Notes under the pieces: generated by a model | Seen by the model: only the letters and a program-made list of their open reading frames with translations | What the model was told of the DNA's origin: nothing | Database searches by the model: none | Shown here: piece after piece, positions 54,143-62,607 of the stretch | How the letters are laid out: each line of letters opens with the position of its first letter | How positions within the stretch are numbered: the stretch's first letter is position 1 | Origin: Deltaproteobacteria bacterium | GTDB taxonomy: Bacteria; Desulfobacterota; GWC2-55-46 | Assembly (NCBI GenBank): GCA_016177845.1 | Contig: JACOUO010000003.1 | Location: 124,001 to 188,000, forward strand | DNA: 64,000 nt | Direction: 5' to 3' | Translations under genes and position numbers: made by a program

Positions 54143-54856
54143 ATGGTTTTGTTTAGAACACTGCTTGTGTGGCTTTTGGGGCTGCCAATCACCATATTCC
54201 TGTTCCTCATAATCCTTATTTCCCTCTTATTTGAACGGCAAGGCAAGGCAATACACTCAATCGGGTCTTTCTGGTCACGGATAATACTTGGGCTTGCCGG
54301 GGTAAAGGTAAAAGTATCCGGTATCGAGAACATACCAAAGGGCCAGCCCGTTATCTTCCTTTCAAACCATCAGGGGGCTTTTGATATACCGGCTTTGCAG
54401 GGCTACATACCGGCGCAGTTCAGGTGGGTGGCAAAGAAGAGCCTCTTTAAAATTCCAATAATCGGCTGGTCAATGACCCTTGCTGGCTATATCGGGATTG
54501 AAAGGGAGAGCGCGACGGCTGCCTTCAGGAGCATGATAGCCGCAGCCAAAAAGATTAAATCAGGCACATCTGTCCTTGTCTTTCCTGAGGGCACGAGGAG
54601 CCACACCGATGAACTGCTGCCATTTAAAAGAGGCGCGTTCATGATAGCCATGAAAAGCGCGGTGCCCATTGTGCCTATGGCAATAAGGGGCACGGGCCAT
54701 ATCATGGAGAGGGGAAGCCTACTTATAAAACCCGCTAATGTGACCATAAATATAGGAAAACCAATCCCTACGCAAGGGGTTGACGAGAAGGTTCTGCTTG
54801 AAGAATCCAAAAAGGCAATCGAGGCTGCCTATCATAATAAAAGCCTCGCCTCTTAA
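54143..54856 (+). CDS. plsC: 1-acyl-sn-glycerol-3-phosphate acyltransferase
   Basis: PlsC makes phosphatidic acid. The 237-residue protein has two N-terminal helices, the catalytic NHQGAFD (HX4D) near residue 76 and VFPEGTRSHTDELLPFKRGAF near 150. The gene follows an AT-rich region with TAAAAT-type boxes near 54080. rnj starts four bases after its stop. Confidence 0.93.
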   Translation: MVLFRTLLVWLLGLPITIFLFLIILISLLFERQGKAIHSIGSFWSRIILGLAGVKVKVSGIENIPKGQPVIFLSNHQGAFDIPALQGYIPAQFRWVAKKSLFKIPIIGWSMTLAGYIGIERESATAAFRSMIAAAKKIKSGTSVLVFPEGTRSHTDELLPFKRGAFMIAMKSAVPIVPMAIRGTGHIMERGSLLIKPANVTINIGKPIPTQGVDEKVLLEESKKAIEAAYHNKSLAS

Positions 54857-54859
54857 CTT

Positions 54860-56551
54860 ATGGAATTAGAACTGGACCTTCAACAGGCTGTAACCAAGCC
54901 CAACCTCAGGATAATACCGCTCGGCGGGCTTGGGGAGATAGGGCTTAACATGATGGCAATCGAGTACGGAGATGCCATCATTGTAATCGACTGCGGCCTG
55001 ATGTTCCCGGAAGATTACATGCTGGGGATAGATATAGTCATCCCTGACATAACCTACCTTAAAAAGAACAGGGAAAAAGTAAAGGCCTTTGTCATAACGC
55101 ACGGGCATGAAGACCACACCGGGGCGCTTCCGTTCGTACTCAGGGAGATAAACGCGCCGATATACGCAACAGCCCTCACAATCGGGCTCATTGAGGAAAA
55201 GCTCATTGAGTTCGACATGCTTAAATCAACCACTTTCGAGACAGTACGGCCAAGGGACAGGGTAGTAATAGGCCCGTTCGATGTAGAGTTCATTAGAGTA
55301 AGCCATTCCATAGTTGACGGTTGCGGCCTTGCCATAAGGACCCCTGAGGGCGTTATCGTCCACACGGGGGACTTCAAGATGGACCAAACCCCTGTTGACG
55401 GCGAGGTCATGGATTACGCGAGGTTCTCGGAGTATGGGGAGAACGGCGTGCTTGCGTTCATGTCGGACTCTACCAATGTCGAGAAGGAAGGCTACACCCT
55501 ATCTGAAAAAGAGATAGGCTATAACCTTGAGGAGATATTCAGGAAGTGCGAGGGGCGCATTATCGTTGCCGCGTTCTCTTCCAATATTCACCGCGTCCAG
55601 CAGGTAATCGATGCCGCCGCCAAATTCGGCAGAAAAGTCGTCCTTAACGGAAAAAGCATGGTTGCCAACGGCAGGATAGCAAGGACCCTCGGCTACCTGA
55701 AAGCCCCTGACGGCCTTATGGTCGATCTTAAGGAAATAGACGGACTGCCCCATAACCAGATAGTTATCCTTACCACCGGAAGCCAGGGAGAGCCAATGAG
55801 CGCGCTCACCCGCATGGCAATGGATAACCATAAATACATAAAAGTAGTAAAAGGCGATACGATAATACTGTCTTCAAAGTTCATCCCCGGCCACGAGAAG
55901 GCGATTTCCACCATGATGAACCACCTCTACAGAAGAGGGGCTGATGTTATCTATGAAAAGGTCTCGGAGGTCCATGTCTCAGGCCACGCCAGCAGGGAAG
56001 AGCTTAAGATAATGCTCAACATGGTAAAGCCGAAGTACTTTATCCCTGTCCACGGGGAGTACAGGCATCTGGTGCTCCACGGAAGGCTTGCGCAGAAAGT
56101 AGGCATCCCCGAGGAAAACATAATGATAGCTGAAGACGGGGATGTCGTTGAATTTACTGAAAAAGGCATAGAGAAGACCGGCAAGGTCGAATCGGGCAAG
56201 GTGTTTGTCGACGGCAAAGGTGTCGGTGATGTAGGGGCGATGGTGCTTAAAGACCGCACGCACCTGTCACAGGACGGTATGGTGCTTGTGATAATGGCTA
56301 TCAACCAGACTACAGGCGAATTCCTCTACGGCCCTGACATACTTACAAGGGGGCTTGTGCTTGAAGAGGTCTCCGCAGACCTTCTGGAGAAGGCCAAAAC
56401 AGTTGTCATCGAGACGCTTAATAATATCAATACAGAGGCAAAGACAGAGCAGCTTGAGGTAAAAGAAGAGATAAGGCGCGGCTTGAGGAGATTTTTCAAC
56501 AAGCAGCTTGAGCGTAAGCCCGTCATACTGCCTGTAATCATAGAAATATAA
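54860..56551 (+). CDS. rnj: Ribonuclease J
   Basis: RNase J is a beta-CASP metallo-beta-lactamase ribonuclease with endo- and 5'-exo activity. The 563-residue length is typical. The motif HGHEDHTGALPFVL lies near residue 76; HTGDFKMD lies near 168. The beta-CASP domain contains SDSTNVEKEGYTLSE near 200, and VHVSGHASREELKIM lies near 370. The C-terminal domain is complete. RNase J as the main exonuclease instead of an RNase E system is usual in Deltaproteobacteria and Nitrospirota. Confidence 0.95.
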   Translation: MELELDLQQAVTKPNLRIIPLGGLGEIGLNMMAIEYGDAIIVIDCGLMFPEDYMLGIDIVIPDITYLKKNREKVKAFVITHGHEDHTGALPFVLREINAPIYATALTIGLIEEKLIEFDMLKSTTFETVRPRDRVVIGPFDVEFIRVSHSIVDGCGLAIRTPEGVIVHTGDFKMDQTPVDGEVMDYARFSEYGENGVLAFMSDSTNVEKEGYTLSEKEIGYNLEEIFRKCEGRIIVAAFSSNIHRVQQVIDAAAKFGRKVVLNGKSMVANGRIARTLGYLKAPDGLMVDLKEIDGLPHNQIVILTTGSQGEPMSALTRMAMDNHKYIKVVKGDTIILSSKFIPGHEKAISTMMNHLYRRGADVIYEKVSEVHVSGHASREELKIMLNMVKPKYFIPVHGEYRHLVLHGRLAQKVGIPEENIMIAEDGDVVEFTEKGIEKTGKVESGKVFVDGKGVGDVGAMVLKDRTHLSQDGMVLVIMAINQTTGEFLYGPDILTRGLVLEEVSADLLEKAKTVVIETLNNINTEAKTEQLEVKEEIRRGLRRFFNKQLERKPVILPVIIEI

Positions 56552-56572
56552 AAATATCAGCGGGGAATTTGG

Positions 56573-57685
56573 ATGGAGAGGAGCAAGGTCTATTTTGCAA
56601 ATCTGCGGACAACTACAAAGCGGAACCTTTTCCATAAGCTTGACTCATTGCTTGAAAAGGCAAGGCTTAAGGAGAAGTTCAGAAAAGGCAATCTTGTAGC
56701 AATAAAGCTCCACTTTGGGGAAAAAGGCAATACCTCATATATTCAGCCTGTCTTTGTAAGGCGTGTCGTAGACAGGGTCAAAGAGACAGGGGCAAGCCCT
56801 TTCCTTACGGATACCAATACGCTTTATGTTGGGACAAGGGGAAATTCAGTAGACCACATCCAGACCGCAATCGAGAACGGCTTTGACTACGCGGTAATCG
56901 CAGCTCCTATCATAATAGCCGACGGCTTAAGGGGGGAGGAAGGCACCCCCGTAAAAGTTGGCGGCAAACACTTCGAATCAGTAAATATAGCAAGCGAGAT
57001 TGTAAAGGCGAACGGCCTTGTAGTCCTTACGCACTTCAAATGCCATGAGATGACCGGCTTTGGAGGCGCGCTTAAGAACATGGGCATGGGATGCGCCAAC
57101 AGAGAGGGCAAGCTCTCCCAGCACTCTAATGTCGCGCCCCGCGTAGAGCCCTCAGGCTGTGTTGCCTGCGGAGAGTGCGCACTTGTATGCCCCGCAGGCG
57201 CAATCGATATCGGGCAATCCGCCGTAATCAATGAAGACATCTGCATAGGCTGCGGCCACTGCATACCAGCATGCCCTGAAGCCACGATAGATGTAAGGTG
57301 GGATGAGACTACCTCTAATCTTCAGGAGAAGATGATAGAACATGTAGCGGGGGTGCTCAAGGGTAAGCAGGACAAATGTGTCTTTGTAACTTTTATCAAT
57401 AAAGTCAGCCCCGCATGCGACTGCTACGGGCATAATGACGCGCCTATTGTGCCTGATATCGGCATCCTTGCCTCAACCGACCCTGTTGCCATTGACCAGG
57501 CCGCCGCAGACCTTGTGAACAGCCTTGAGGGGTTTAAGAATACCGCACTTCAGAGCGGGCATGAGCCCGGAGGCGATAAGTTCAGGGGGGTTCACCCCAC
57601 TGTTGACTGGAACATACAGCTTGATACCGCGGTAAAGTTTGGCCTTGGCACAAGAAACTATATTCTTGAAAATATAACTGATTAA
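56573..57685 (+). CDS. DUF362 protein with two [4Fe-4S] ferredoxin motifs
   Basis: The 370-residue protein has a DUF362 domain on both sides of a ferredoxin insert. Two clusters, CVACGECALVCP and CIGCGHCIPACP (residues 193-240), bind two [4Fe-4S] centres. The N-terminal part contains AIKLHFGEKGNTSYIQP near residue 44. It is likely an electron carrier or a metal-site assembly factor; role unknown. No obvious partner reductase is next to it. Confidence 0.88.
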   Translation: MERSKVYFANLRTTTKRNLFHKLDSLLEKARLKEKFRKGNLVAIKLHFGEKGNTSYIQPVFVRRVVDRVKETGASPFLTDTNTLYVGTRGNSVDHIQTAIENGFDYAVIAAPIIIADGLRGEEGTPVKVGGKHFESVNIASEIVKANGLVVLTHFKCHEMTGFGGALKNMGMGCANREGKLSQHSNVAPRVEPSGCVACGECALVCPAGAIDIGQSAVINEDICIGCGHCIPACPEATIDVRWDETTSNLQEKMIEHVAGVLKGKQDKCVFVTFINKVSPACDCYGHNDAPIVPDIGILASTDPVAIDQAAADLVNSLEGFKNTALQSGHEPGGDKFRGVHPTVDWNIQLDTAVKFGLGTRNYILENITD

Positions 57686-57690
57686 TTTAT

Positions 57691-57719
57691 TTGATAAATC
57701 CGTTTCACTAAGGTATTTT
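57691..57719 (+). promoter_or_regulatory. Promoter of pilB
   Basis: TTGATA (57691-57696), a 17-bp spacer and TATTTT (57714-57719) make a moderate sigma-70 promoter about 46 bases before the pilB start codon, which is preceded by GGAG. Confidence 0.5.
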
Positions 57720-57765
57720 ATTCTATAGCGAATAGAAGCCCTTAGCCTCAAATGCGGAGAGTTTT

Positions 57766-59670
57766 ATGGCAGTAAAAAAGATAGGCGAACTGCTTGTTGA
57801 ATCAGGCCTTATATCGGAAGAGCAGCTACAGGAAGCCCTTTCCGAAAGCAAGGAGAACAAGGGGGTAAGAGTAGGGCATGTCCTTGTAAAAAAGGGCTAT
57901 GCCTCTGAAATAGATATAGCCCAGACGCTTTCCTTTCAGCTTAGAATACCTTTTGTCGATATTTCCGCCGCCTCTGTTGACCCTGAGGCAATAAAGCTTG
58001 TAAACGAAAGACTTGCCAAAAAATACTTTCTCATCCCGCTTTATCAGGAACGGAAGCTGTTGAAAATTGCCATGGCAGACCCTTTGAACCTCAACGCGAT
58101 AGATGACCTGAGGTTCTCTACAGGCATGGAAATACAGCCGTGCGTGGCAACCCTTTCCGATATAAATTCAGCAGTCGCCAGATATTACCATCTCAATGAG
58201 CCCATTGAAGACCTTATGGTGGACCTTAAGAAAGACAAGCTTGTTGAGGTGATACATGAGGCTGATTCAGGCAGGGACATCGCCGAGCAGGTAAAGAAAA
58301 GCTCCGCTCCCCCCATAATCAAGATGGTCGATTCCATAATTATCCACGGAGTTGATAACAGGGCAAGCGATATACACCTTGAGCCGCAGGAAAAGTGCGT
58401 AAAGCTTAGGATCCGTGTGGACGGCATCATGCGTGAGACCATGCAGCTCCCTAAATGGGTGCAGGGCCCTGTTGTGTCCCGCATAAAGATAATGGCCAAG
58501 ATGGACATAGCCGAACGGAGGATCTCCCAGGACGGCAGGATAAAGGTCAGGCTTGGTGATAAGAACCTCGATCTCAGGGTTTCGACCCTTCCGACTCAGT
58601 ATGGCGAGACCGTTGTCATGAGGATACTTGACCCCAAGGCATCTCTGCTTTCATTGGATAGCATAGGTTTTCTTGAGGAAGATTTTGAACGGATAATGGA
58701 GATCATAGACAGGCCGCAGGGGGTTGTGCTTGTTACAGGCCCTACAGGGTGCGGAAAGACCTCCACCTTGTATGCCATGCTCGGCAGGATAAAAAGGGAA
58801 GAGATAAACATAATCACGATAGAGGACCCGATAGAGTACGAATTAAAGGATGTGAACCAGGTTGCCGTTAATGATAAGACGGGGTTGACATTCTCCTATA
58901 CTTTAAGGTCGGTATTAAGACAGGACCCCGATGTCATACTGGTAGGCGAGATGAGGGATACCGAGACCGCGATAATAGCGCATCAGGCATCCATGACAGG
59001 CCACCTCGTATTCTCAACGCTTCATACGAACGATGCCATCTCATCCGTTGTAAGGCTCAGGAACATGGGCATACCTCCATATATGATAGCTTCAGCCCTG
59101 AACGGGATTGTGGCGCAGAGGCTTGTAAGAAAGATATGCGCAAACTGCAAGGAGCCCTACGAGCCGAAAAAGGAAGACCGCAGGAAAATCAATTTCAATG
59201 TCCCTCAAAAGCTCTATCGCGGCGCAGGGTGCAAGGCCTGTAACGGGACAGGCTATTCAGGCAGGACAGGGATATTCGAGGTGCTCACGGTAAACAGCAG
59301 GCTCAAGAACCTGATTGCCACCGAAGCCCCGGAGTCAGAATTGATAAGGGCTGCCGCTGAAACCGGAATGGCCCCGCTGCATCTTGACGGGCTTAAAAAA
59401 GTGTCAGAAGGCATAACTACTCTTGAAGAGCTTATGAGAGTGGTGTATCTCTCCAAGGAGAATGAGAATAAGAACGGGGTTTGCCCTTCATGCAGGAACC
59501 CTGTAGGTGCGGAAGCTGAAGTCTGCGTTCACTGCGGCAGCTTCATTAAGAATGATTGTCCGACATGCGGCAAATTAAGGCAGCCTGACTGGATAATGTG
59601 CCCCTATTGCGCCACCAGATTCGGGGGGGACGATAACGATAACATACCTGAGATAGAGCCTATAAGCTAA
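57766..59670 (+). CDS. PilB/GspE-type secretion ATPase with added C-terminal double zinc ribbon
   Basis: The 634-residue ATPase powers type IV pilus or type II secretion assembly. It has two N-terminal MshEN-like repeats (KIGELLVESGLISEEQLQEAL near residue 5), Walker A (VTGPTGCGKTSTLYAML near 322), the Asp box IEDPIEYE near 352, Walker B near 385, and the usual CxxC pairs near residues 462 and 488. After the normal end (about 560) come CPSC, CVHC, CPTC and CPYC (571-617), a double zinc ribbon not found in standard PilB. No pilus genes are adjacent. Confidence 0.9.
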   Translation: MAVKKIGELLVESGLISEEQLQEALSESKENKGVRVGHVLVKKGYASEIDIAQTLSFQLRIPFVDISAASVDPEAIKLVNERLAKKYFLIPLYQERKLLKIAMADPLNLNAIDDLRFSTGMEIQPCVATLSDINSAVARYYHLNEPIEDLMVDLKKDKLVEVIHEADSGRDIAEQVKKSSAPPIIKMVDSIIIHGVDNRASDIHLEPQEKCVKLRIRVDGIMRETMQLPKWVQGPVVSRIKIMAKMDIAERRISQDGRIKVRLGDKNLDLRVSTLPTQYGETVVMRILDPKASLLSLDSIGFLEEDFERIMEIIDRPQGVVLVTGPTGCGKTSTLYAMLGRIKREEINIITIEDPIEYELKDVNQVAVNDKTGLTFSYTLRSVLRQDPDVILVGEMRDTETAIIAHQASMTGHLVFSTLHTNDAISSVVRLRNMGIPPYMIASALNGIVAQRLVRKICANCKEPYEPKKEDRRKINFNVPQKLYRGAGCKACNGTGYSGRTGIFEVLTVNSRLKNLIATEAPESELIRAAAETGMAPLHLDGLKKVSEGITTLEELMRVVYLSKENENKNGVCPSCRNPVGAEAEVCVHCGSFIKNDCPTCGKLRQPDWIMCPYCATRFGGDDNDNIPEIEPIS

Positions 59671-59765
59671 TCTTCCATTTGCCAAAGAGTTGCAGTTGTG
59701 CTATTATCTCTGCTCATCTGAAAATTTAACAGAGTTGCGACTAAAAAAGACCCGGCGCTCAAGAT

Positions 59766-60341
59766 ATGTCAAAATCTCATTTGAATTGGTTTTTTATTGC
59801 CCTGCTTTTATTTTTTCCGGTAGTCGCATTTGCCGAGGACGGCTCTCAGATGGACCCGGCGCCTGCCGAGTGGAAGAAATACGAATTTAAGAGAGAACCC
59901 GGCCAGTTCAAGCGTGACAGGACCGGCATGATAGACCCCACTCCCGATGTAATCACCCTTAAACACCTTCCCAAAGACGGATATGGTTTTGTGGACTGGG
60001 CACAGTCCATAAGGGACGGAATAATACAGCCAAGGGACTTTATATTGGAGGAAACTCCGGTAAAAGAGGAGGATAAGCCTGCTCCTGCCCCTGATGTAAT
60101 AATAAAGTCCAAGCTGGCTTTTATGCCCGATGTCCTTTTCCCTCATGCGCCCCATACCACATGGCTTAAGTGCAGCACCTGCCATCCCAAAATATTCAAG
60201 AAAAAAGCGGGAGCTACCCCGATAACAATGGCCGGCATCTGGAAAGGCCAGTTCTGCGGAAGATGCCATGATAAAGTCGCTTTTCCTACAAGGAATTGCT
60301 TCAAATGCCATTCGGTACAGAGGGACGCAGCTAAAAAATAA
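59766..60341 (+). CDS. Trihaem c-type cytochrome (cytochrome c3/c7 family)
   Basis: The 191-residue protein has an N-terminal signal peptide (residues 1-22, cut after AFA). Its C-terminal part has three haem-binding motifs: CSTCH (near residue 136), CGRCH (near 164) and CFKCH (near 178). Further histidines (FPHAPHTTW before the first haem) can serve as axial ligands, as in c7-type periplasmic electron carriers. The N-terminal half (residues 25-100) is a proline-rich stretch of unknown role. It suggests respiratory electron transfer to a periplasmic or extracellular acceptor. Confidence 0.87.
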   Translation: MSKSHLNWFFIALLLFFPVVAFAEDGSQMDPAPAEWKKYEFKREPGQFKRDRTGMIDPTPDVITLKHLPKDGYGFVDWAQSIRDGIIQPRDFILEETPVKEEDKPAPAPDVIIKSKLAFMPDVLFPHAPHTTWLKCSTCHPKIFKKKAGATPITMAGIWKGQFCGRCHDKVAFPTRNCFKCHSVQRDAAKK

Positions 60342-60373
60342 ATATCCGGGTAATTCGATACCTGCAACAACCT

Positions 60374-60958
60374 ATGTTCGATGAGTTTTCAAAATCTGAA
60401 CTGGTAAGCATCCTCGAAGTAATAGAAAGGGCGCGGAACTGCTCAGGCCCCGAGGAACTTAAAAAGATCATCCTTGATTCCAGGCAACTGGTCTCGGCGG
60501 ATTATGCCGTCTGCGGGCTGGGCAAGATAAGCGGGCTGATGGTCTCTGATGTGCTTGGGCTTATTAATGGCAATTTCCCCGAAGAATGGATGAATGATTA
60601 CATCGCTCGCAGGAATTATTTCAACGACCCTATCGTGAAATATCACTCCCAGTTCTCCATGACCCAGTTCTGGACTAATATTTTCAAATATTATGACGAT
60701 AAGGCTTCTAAGAGAGCCATAAGGGATGCCGCGGATTTCGGGCTGAAATTCGGCATCTCCAGCGGGATTTTTATACCTGAAGAAGAAAAGATAAGCATCT
60801 TCTGTTTCGCAGGCAACCAGAACAGGTTTGACCAGCACCATAAAAAGATAATGGATATAATCACCCTCCATCTGAACAGCGCTCTCGTGAGGGTGACAGA
60901 TATTACTCCGAAGGCCGTTTCAGACATTGAGTTGAGGTTGGATAATTGGGGATTATAA
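60374..60958 (+). CDS. LuxR-type autoinducer-binding domain protein without DNA-binding domain
   Basis: The 194-residue protein matches the ligand-binding half of LuxR-type receptors. The six pocket residues are kept with normal spacing: W72, Y76, D85, P86, W100 and G127 (equivalent to TraR W57, Y61, D70, P71, W85 and G113). It stops after residue 194 with no helix-turn-helix. It is a tandem paralogue of the next gene, which shares an ELVxIL start, and is separated from it by 10 bases. It could bind signal without DNA and act as a sponge or a dominant-negative partner, as shown for TrlR in Agrobacterium; this is inference. Confidence 0.85.
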   Translation: MFDEFSKSELVSILEVIERARNCSGPEELKKIILDSRQLVSADYAVCGLGKISGLMVSDVLGLINGNFPEEWMNDYIARRNYFNDPIVKYHSQFSMTQFWTNIFKYYDDKASKRAIRDAADFGLKFGISSGIFIPEEEKISIFCFAGNQNRFDQHHKKIMDIITLHLNSALVRVTDITPKAVSDIELRLDNWGL

Positions 60959-60968
60959 GGGGGCAGCT

Positions 60969-61697
60969 ATGAATTTTAAGGAATTCTGTAAAGGCGAGCT
61001 GGTGGAGATTCTTGACCTTATTCAGACAGCCGTAGCATGCAAGACCGAAGACGATGTAAACAAGGTCACTTATAAACTCAAGGAGCTGGTATGCGCTGAT
61101 ATGGGAGTTTGCGCGCTAAGTGAAGGCACTACCAAGCTTCTCAAGATAGTTAACCTTAATTGGCCGGGAGAATGGGCCGGCATTTATACCTCAGAAGAGC
61201 TTTATAAAAAAGACCCTGTAATAAAATATAATTATGACCGCAAAAACGCCTTTTTTTGGACAGAGGCCACTGAAGTTTACTCTGACCGGCCCAATCTGGA
61301 AGTGATGGACAGGGCATCTGAGTTCGGGCTCAGGCACGGACTGTCAAGCGGCATCTGCGGCGCGGGCAACAAGAGCAGCATATTCTCATTTGCCTCAGGC
61401 AAGAATAATTTTACCCGGCACCACCTTCAGATAATAGATGTAGTTATGCCCCACATCCATCAGGCCTTTTTAAGGATTTGCGAATCAAAGGCTGTTACCA
61501 GCCACGACCTCTCAGCACGTGAAATGGAGGTCTTGAGGTGGATGAAGGAAGGCAAGACCAATTGGGAGATATCAATAATCCTCAATATAAGCGAGAGGAC
61601 TGTAAAATTCCATGTCCAGAATATTGAGAGAAAGCTCAATGCTGTAAATAAAGCTCATGCGATAGCGATTGCACTGGATAGTGGATTGGAAGTGTAA
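60969..61697 (+). CDS. LuxR family quorum-sensing transcription regulator
   Basis: The 242-residue protein has a complete autoinducer-binding domain (W69, Y73, D82, P83, W97, G124) and a C-terminal HTH (LSAREMEVLRWMKEGKTNWEISIILNISERTVKFHV, split across residues 180-216). The conserved E, L and G positions of the LuxR HTH are present. It should bind an acyl-homoserine lactone and a lux box. It is convergent with luxI, with 62 bp of 3' overlap. The start ATG is preceded by GGGGGCAGCT. Confidence 0.92.
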   Translation: MNFKEFCKGELVEILDLIQTAVACKTEDDVNKVTYKLKELVCADMGVCALSEGTTKLLKIVNLNWPGEWAGIYTSEELYKKDPVIKYNYDRKNAFFWTEATEVYSDRPNLEVMDRASEFGLRHGLSSGICGAGNKSSIFSFASGKNNFTRHHLQIIDVVMPHIHQAFLRICESKAVTSHDLSAREMEVLRWMKEGKTNWEISIILNISERTVKFHVQNIERKLNAVNKAHAIAIALDSGLEV

Positions 61698-62316
61698 CCG
61701 GCATGCTGGACATCCACTGATGAAAAGATGACCTTGTCTCAAGCCCTATCTCGTCAAACCTATGCCAGTCAAGGGTGCATACCCCGGCCTTTACTCCGTC
61801 AGGCATCACTACAAAATCGCTGAACTTCTCAACAGGAAGGCCTGTAAGCCTCAGGAGCCTGAAGCACCTGGCATCCACGACCATCACCGAGTGCCTGATC
61901 TCATTCAAGCGGTTCCAGTGGTAAAGGCCTTTGTAGAGCAGGTGCGAGACCTGTTTGAGATACTGGTTTGACCTGTCTTCCTTCTTTACGCACAGCCTTG
62001 TTACCTCTGCCATGTCGGGCGCCCTTTTTACCCTGACGCCTTCGGGCAGCATGCAGGCGAATTCCTTATCCACCATGAACGGATAAGACGAAGTGATAAG
62101 CCTGATGTAGCCTGCTATTCTGAAGTCCATATCAAAGACGCCGATGCTTTCGGAGAAGTTGTCATACCTGTCTCTCTCCATCCGGTCAGGCGAGGCCGGG
62201 ACCCACTTTAGTTCCTCAGCAAAAACATCGTGCCTTAAGCGCATTGCCTGCTCGAACTCTTCGTGGGTGGAGAGCGTTTTTACGACGAAGTTGTCTTCCT
62301 GAAATGTAAGCTCCAT
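61636..62316 (-). CDS. Acyl-homoserine-lactone synthase (LuxI family)
   Basis: The 226-residue protein keeps all ten residues invariant in LuxI synthases: R28, F32 and W38 (LRHDVF...LKW), E47, D49 and D52 (MERDRYDNF), R72 (GYIRL), F86 (DKEFACML), and E104 and R107 (EVTRLCV). The enzyme joins S-adenosylmethionine and an acyl donor (acyl-ACP or acyl-CoA). Related FeeM/PEP-CTERM-associated acyltransferases share part of the pattern, but the adjoining LuxR genes favour LuxI. It has a lux box about 97 bases upstream. Confidence 0.88.
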   Translation of the reverse strand: MELTFQEDNFVVKTLSTHEEFEQAMRLRHDVFAEELKWVPASPDRMERDRYDNFSESIGVFDMDFRIAGYIRLITSSYPFMVDKEFACMLPEGVRVKRAPDMAEVTRLCVKKEDRSNQYLKQVSHLLYKGLYHWNRLNEIRHSVMVVDARCFRLLRLTGLPVEKFSDFVVMPDGVKAGVCTLDWHRFDEIGLETRSSFHQWMSSMPVTLPIHYPVQSLSHELYLQH

Positions 62317-62387
62317 GTCCAGCTTTATAGCAGGACTAAAAAAACTTTGTAACTGGCAATGAGAGCAGTTTTAATTTTTGATAAATG

Positions 62388-62393
62388 ATTATA
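62388..62393 (-). promoter_or_regulatory. Predicted -10 box for luxI
   Basis: A perfect TATAAT on the minus strand. The lux box centre is 27 bases from it, which places the box near -40 of the predicted start. That is the usual position for LuxR activation overlapping the -35 region. Confidence 0.65.
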
Positions 62394-62412
62394 AAATATA
62401 AGATTTCGCAGA

Positions 62413-62428
62413 CTGTACCAAAGTACAG
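62413..62428. promoter_or_regulatory. lux-box-like palindrome
   Basis: CTGTAC-CAAA-GTACAG is a perfect 6-bp inverted repeat with a 4-base centre. It keeps the CTGT...ACAG core spacing of known lux boxes (V. fischeri type). It lies 97 bases upstream of the luxI start, the only such palindrome I see in the window. Confidence 0.8.
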
Positions 62429-62451
62429 GCGAAAATACCCTGCCAATTTTA

Positions 62452-62457
62452 TATAAT
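62452..62457 (+). promoter_or_regulatory. Predicted -10 box for a rightward lux-box transcript
   Basis: A perfect TATAAT on the plus strand. Its distance from the lux-box centre (about 31.5 bases) places the box near -43, again where LuxR activators usually sit. It would drive RNA toward radC. Confidence 0.5.
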
Positions 62458-62607
62458 AATCCGACAGATAAATTTAAATGCCGGTAATCCAGCTTCTGCC
62501 ATCAGCAGAGTTGAAGGATTACATTTTTAAGCCGGTCAATTCCCTTTGAAAGGAGTGAAATCAGGGCCAGGATGCGGCTGCCATGCAGCTGATACATTTG
62601 TCGTCCT
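62458..62607. other. Leader between lux box and radC, possible small frames
   Basis: No established gene lies here. Two short plus-strand frames exist: 62478-62549 (MPVIQLLPSAELKD start, 23 codons) and one starting ATGCAGCTGATACAT at 62583 (21 codons) overlapping the radC start. Neither has a strong ribosome site; AAAGGAGTGAAAT at about 62548 lies between them. I treat them as unproven. Confidence 0.3.

Noticed and set aside
61636-62316. PEP-CTERM/exosortase-associated acyltransferase or FeeM instead of LuxI
   Set aside because: These share the GNAT-like core, but all ten LuxI invariants are present, two LuxR-type receptors are adjacent and a lux box lies upstream. No exosortase or PEP-CTERM genes are near.
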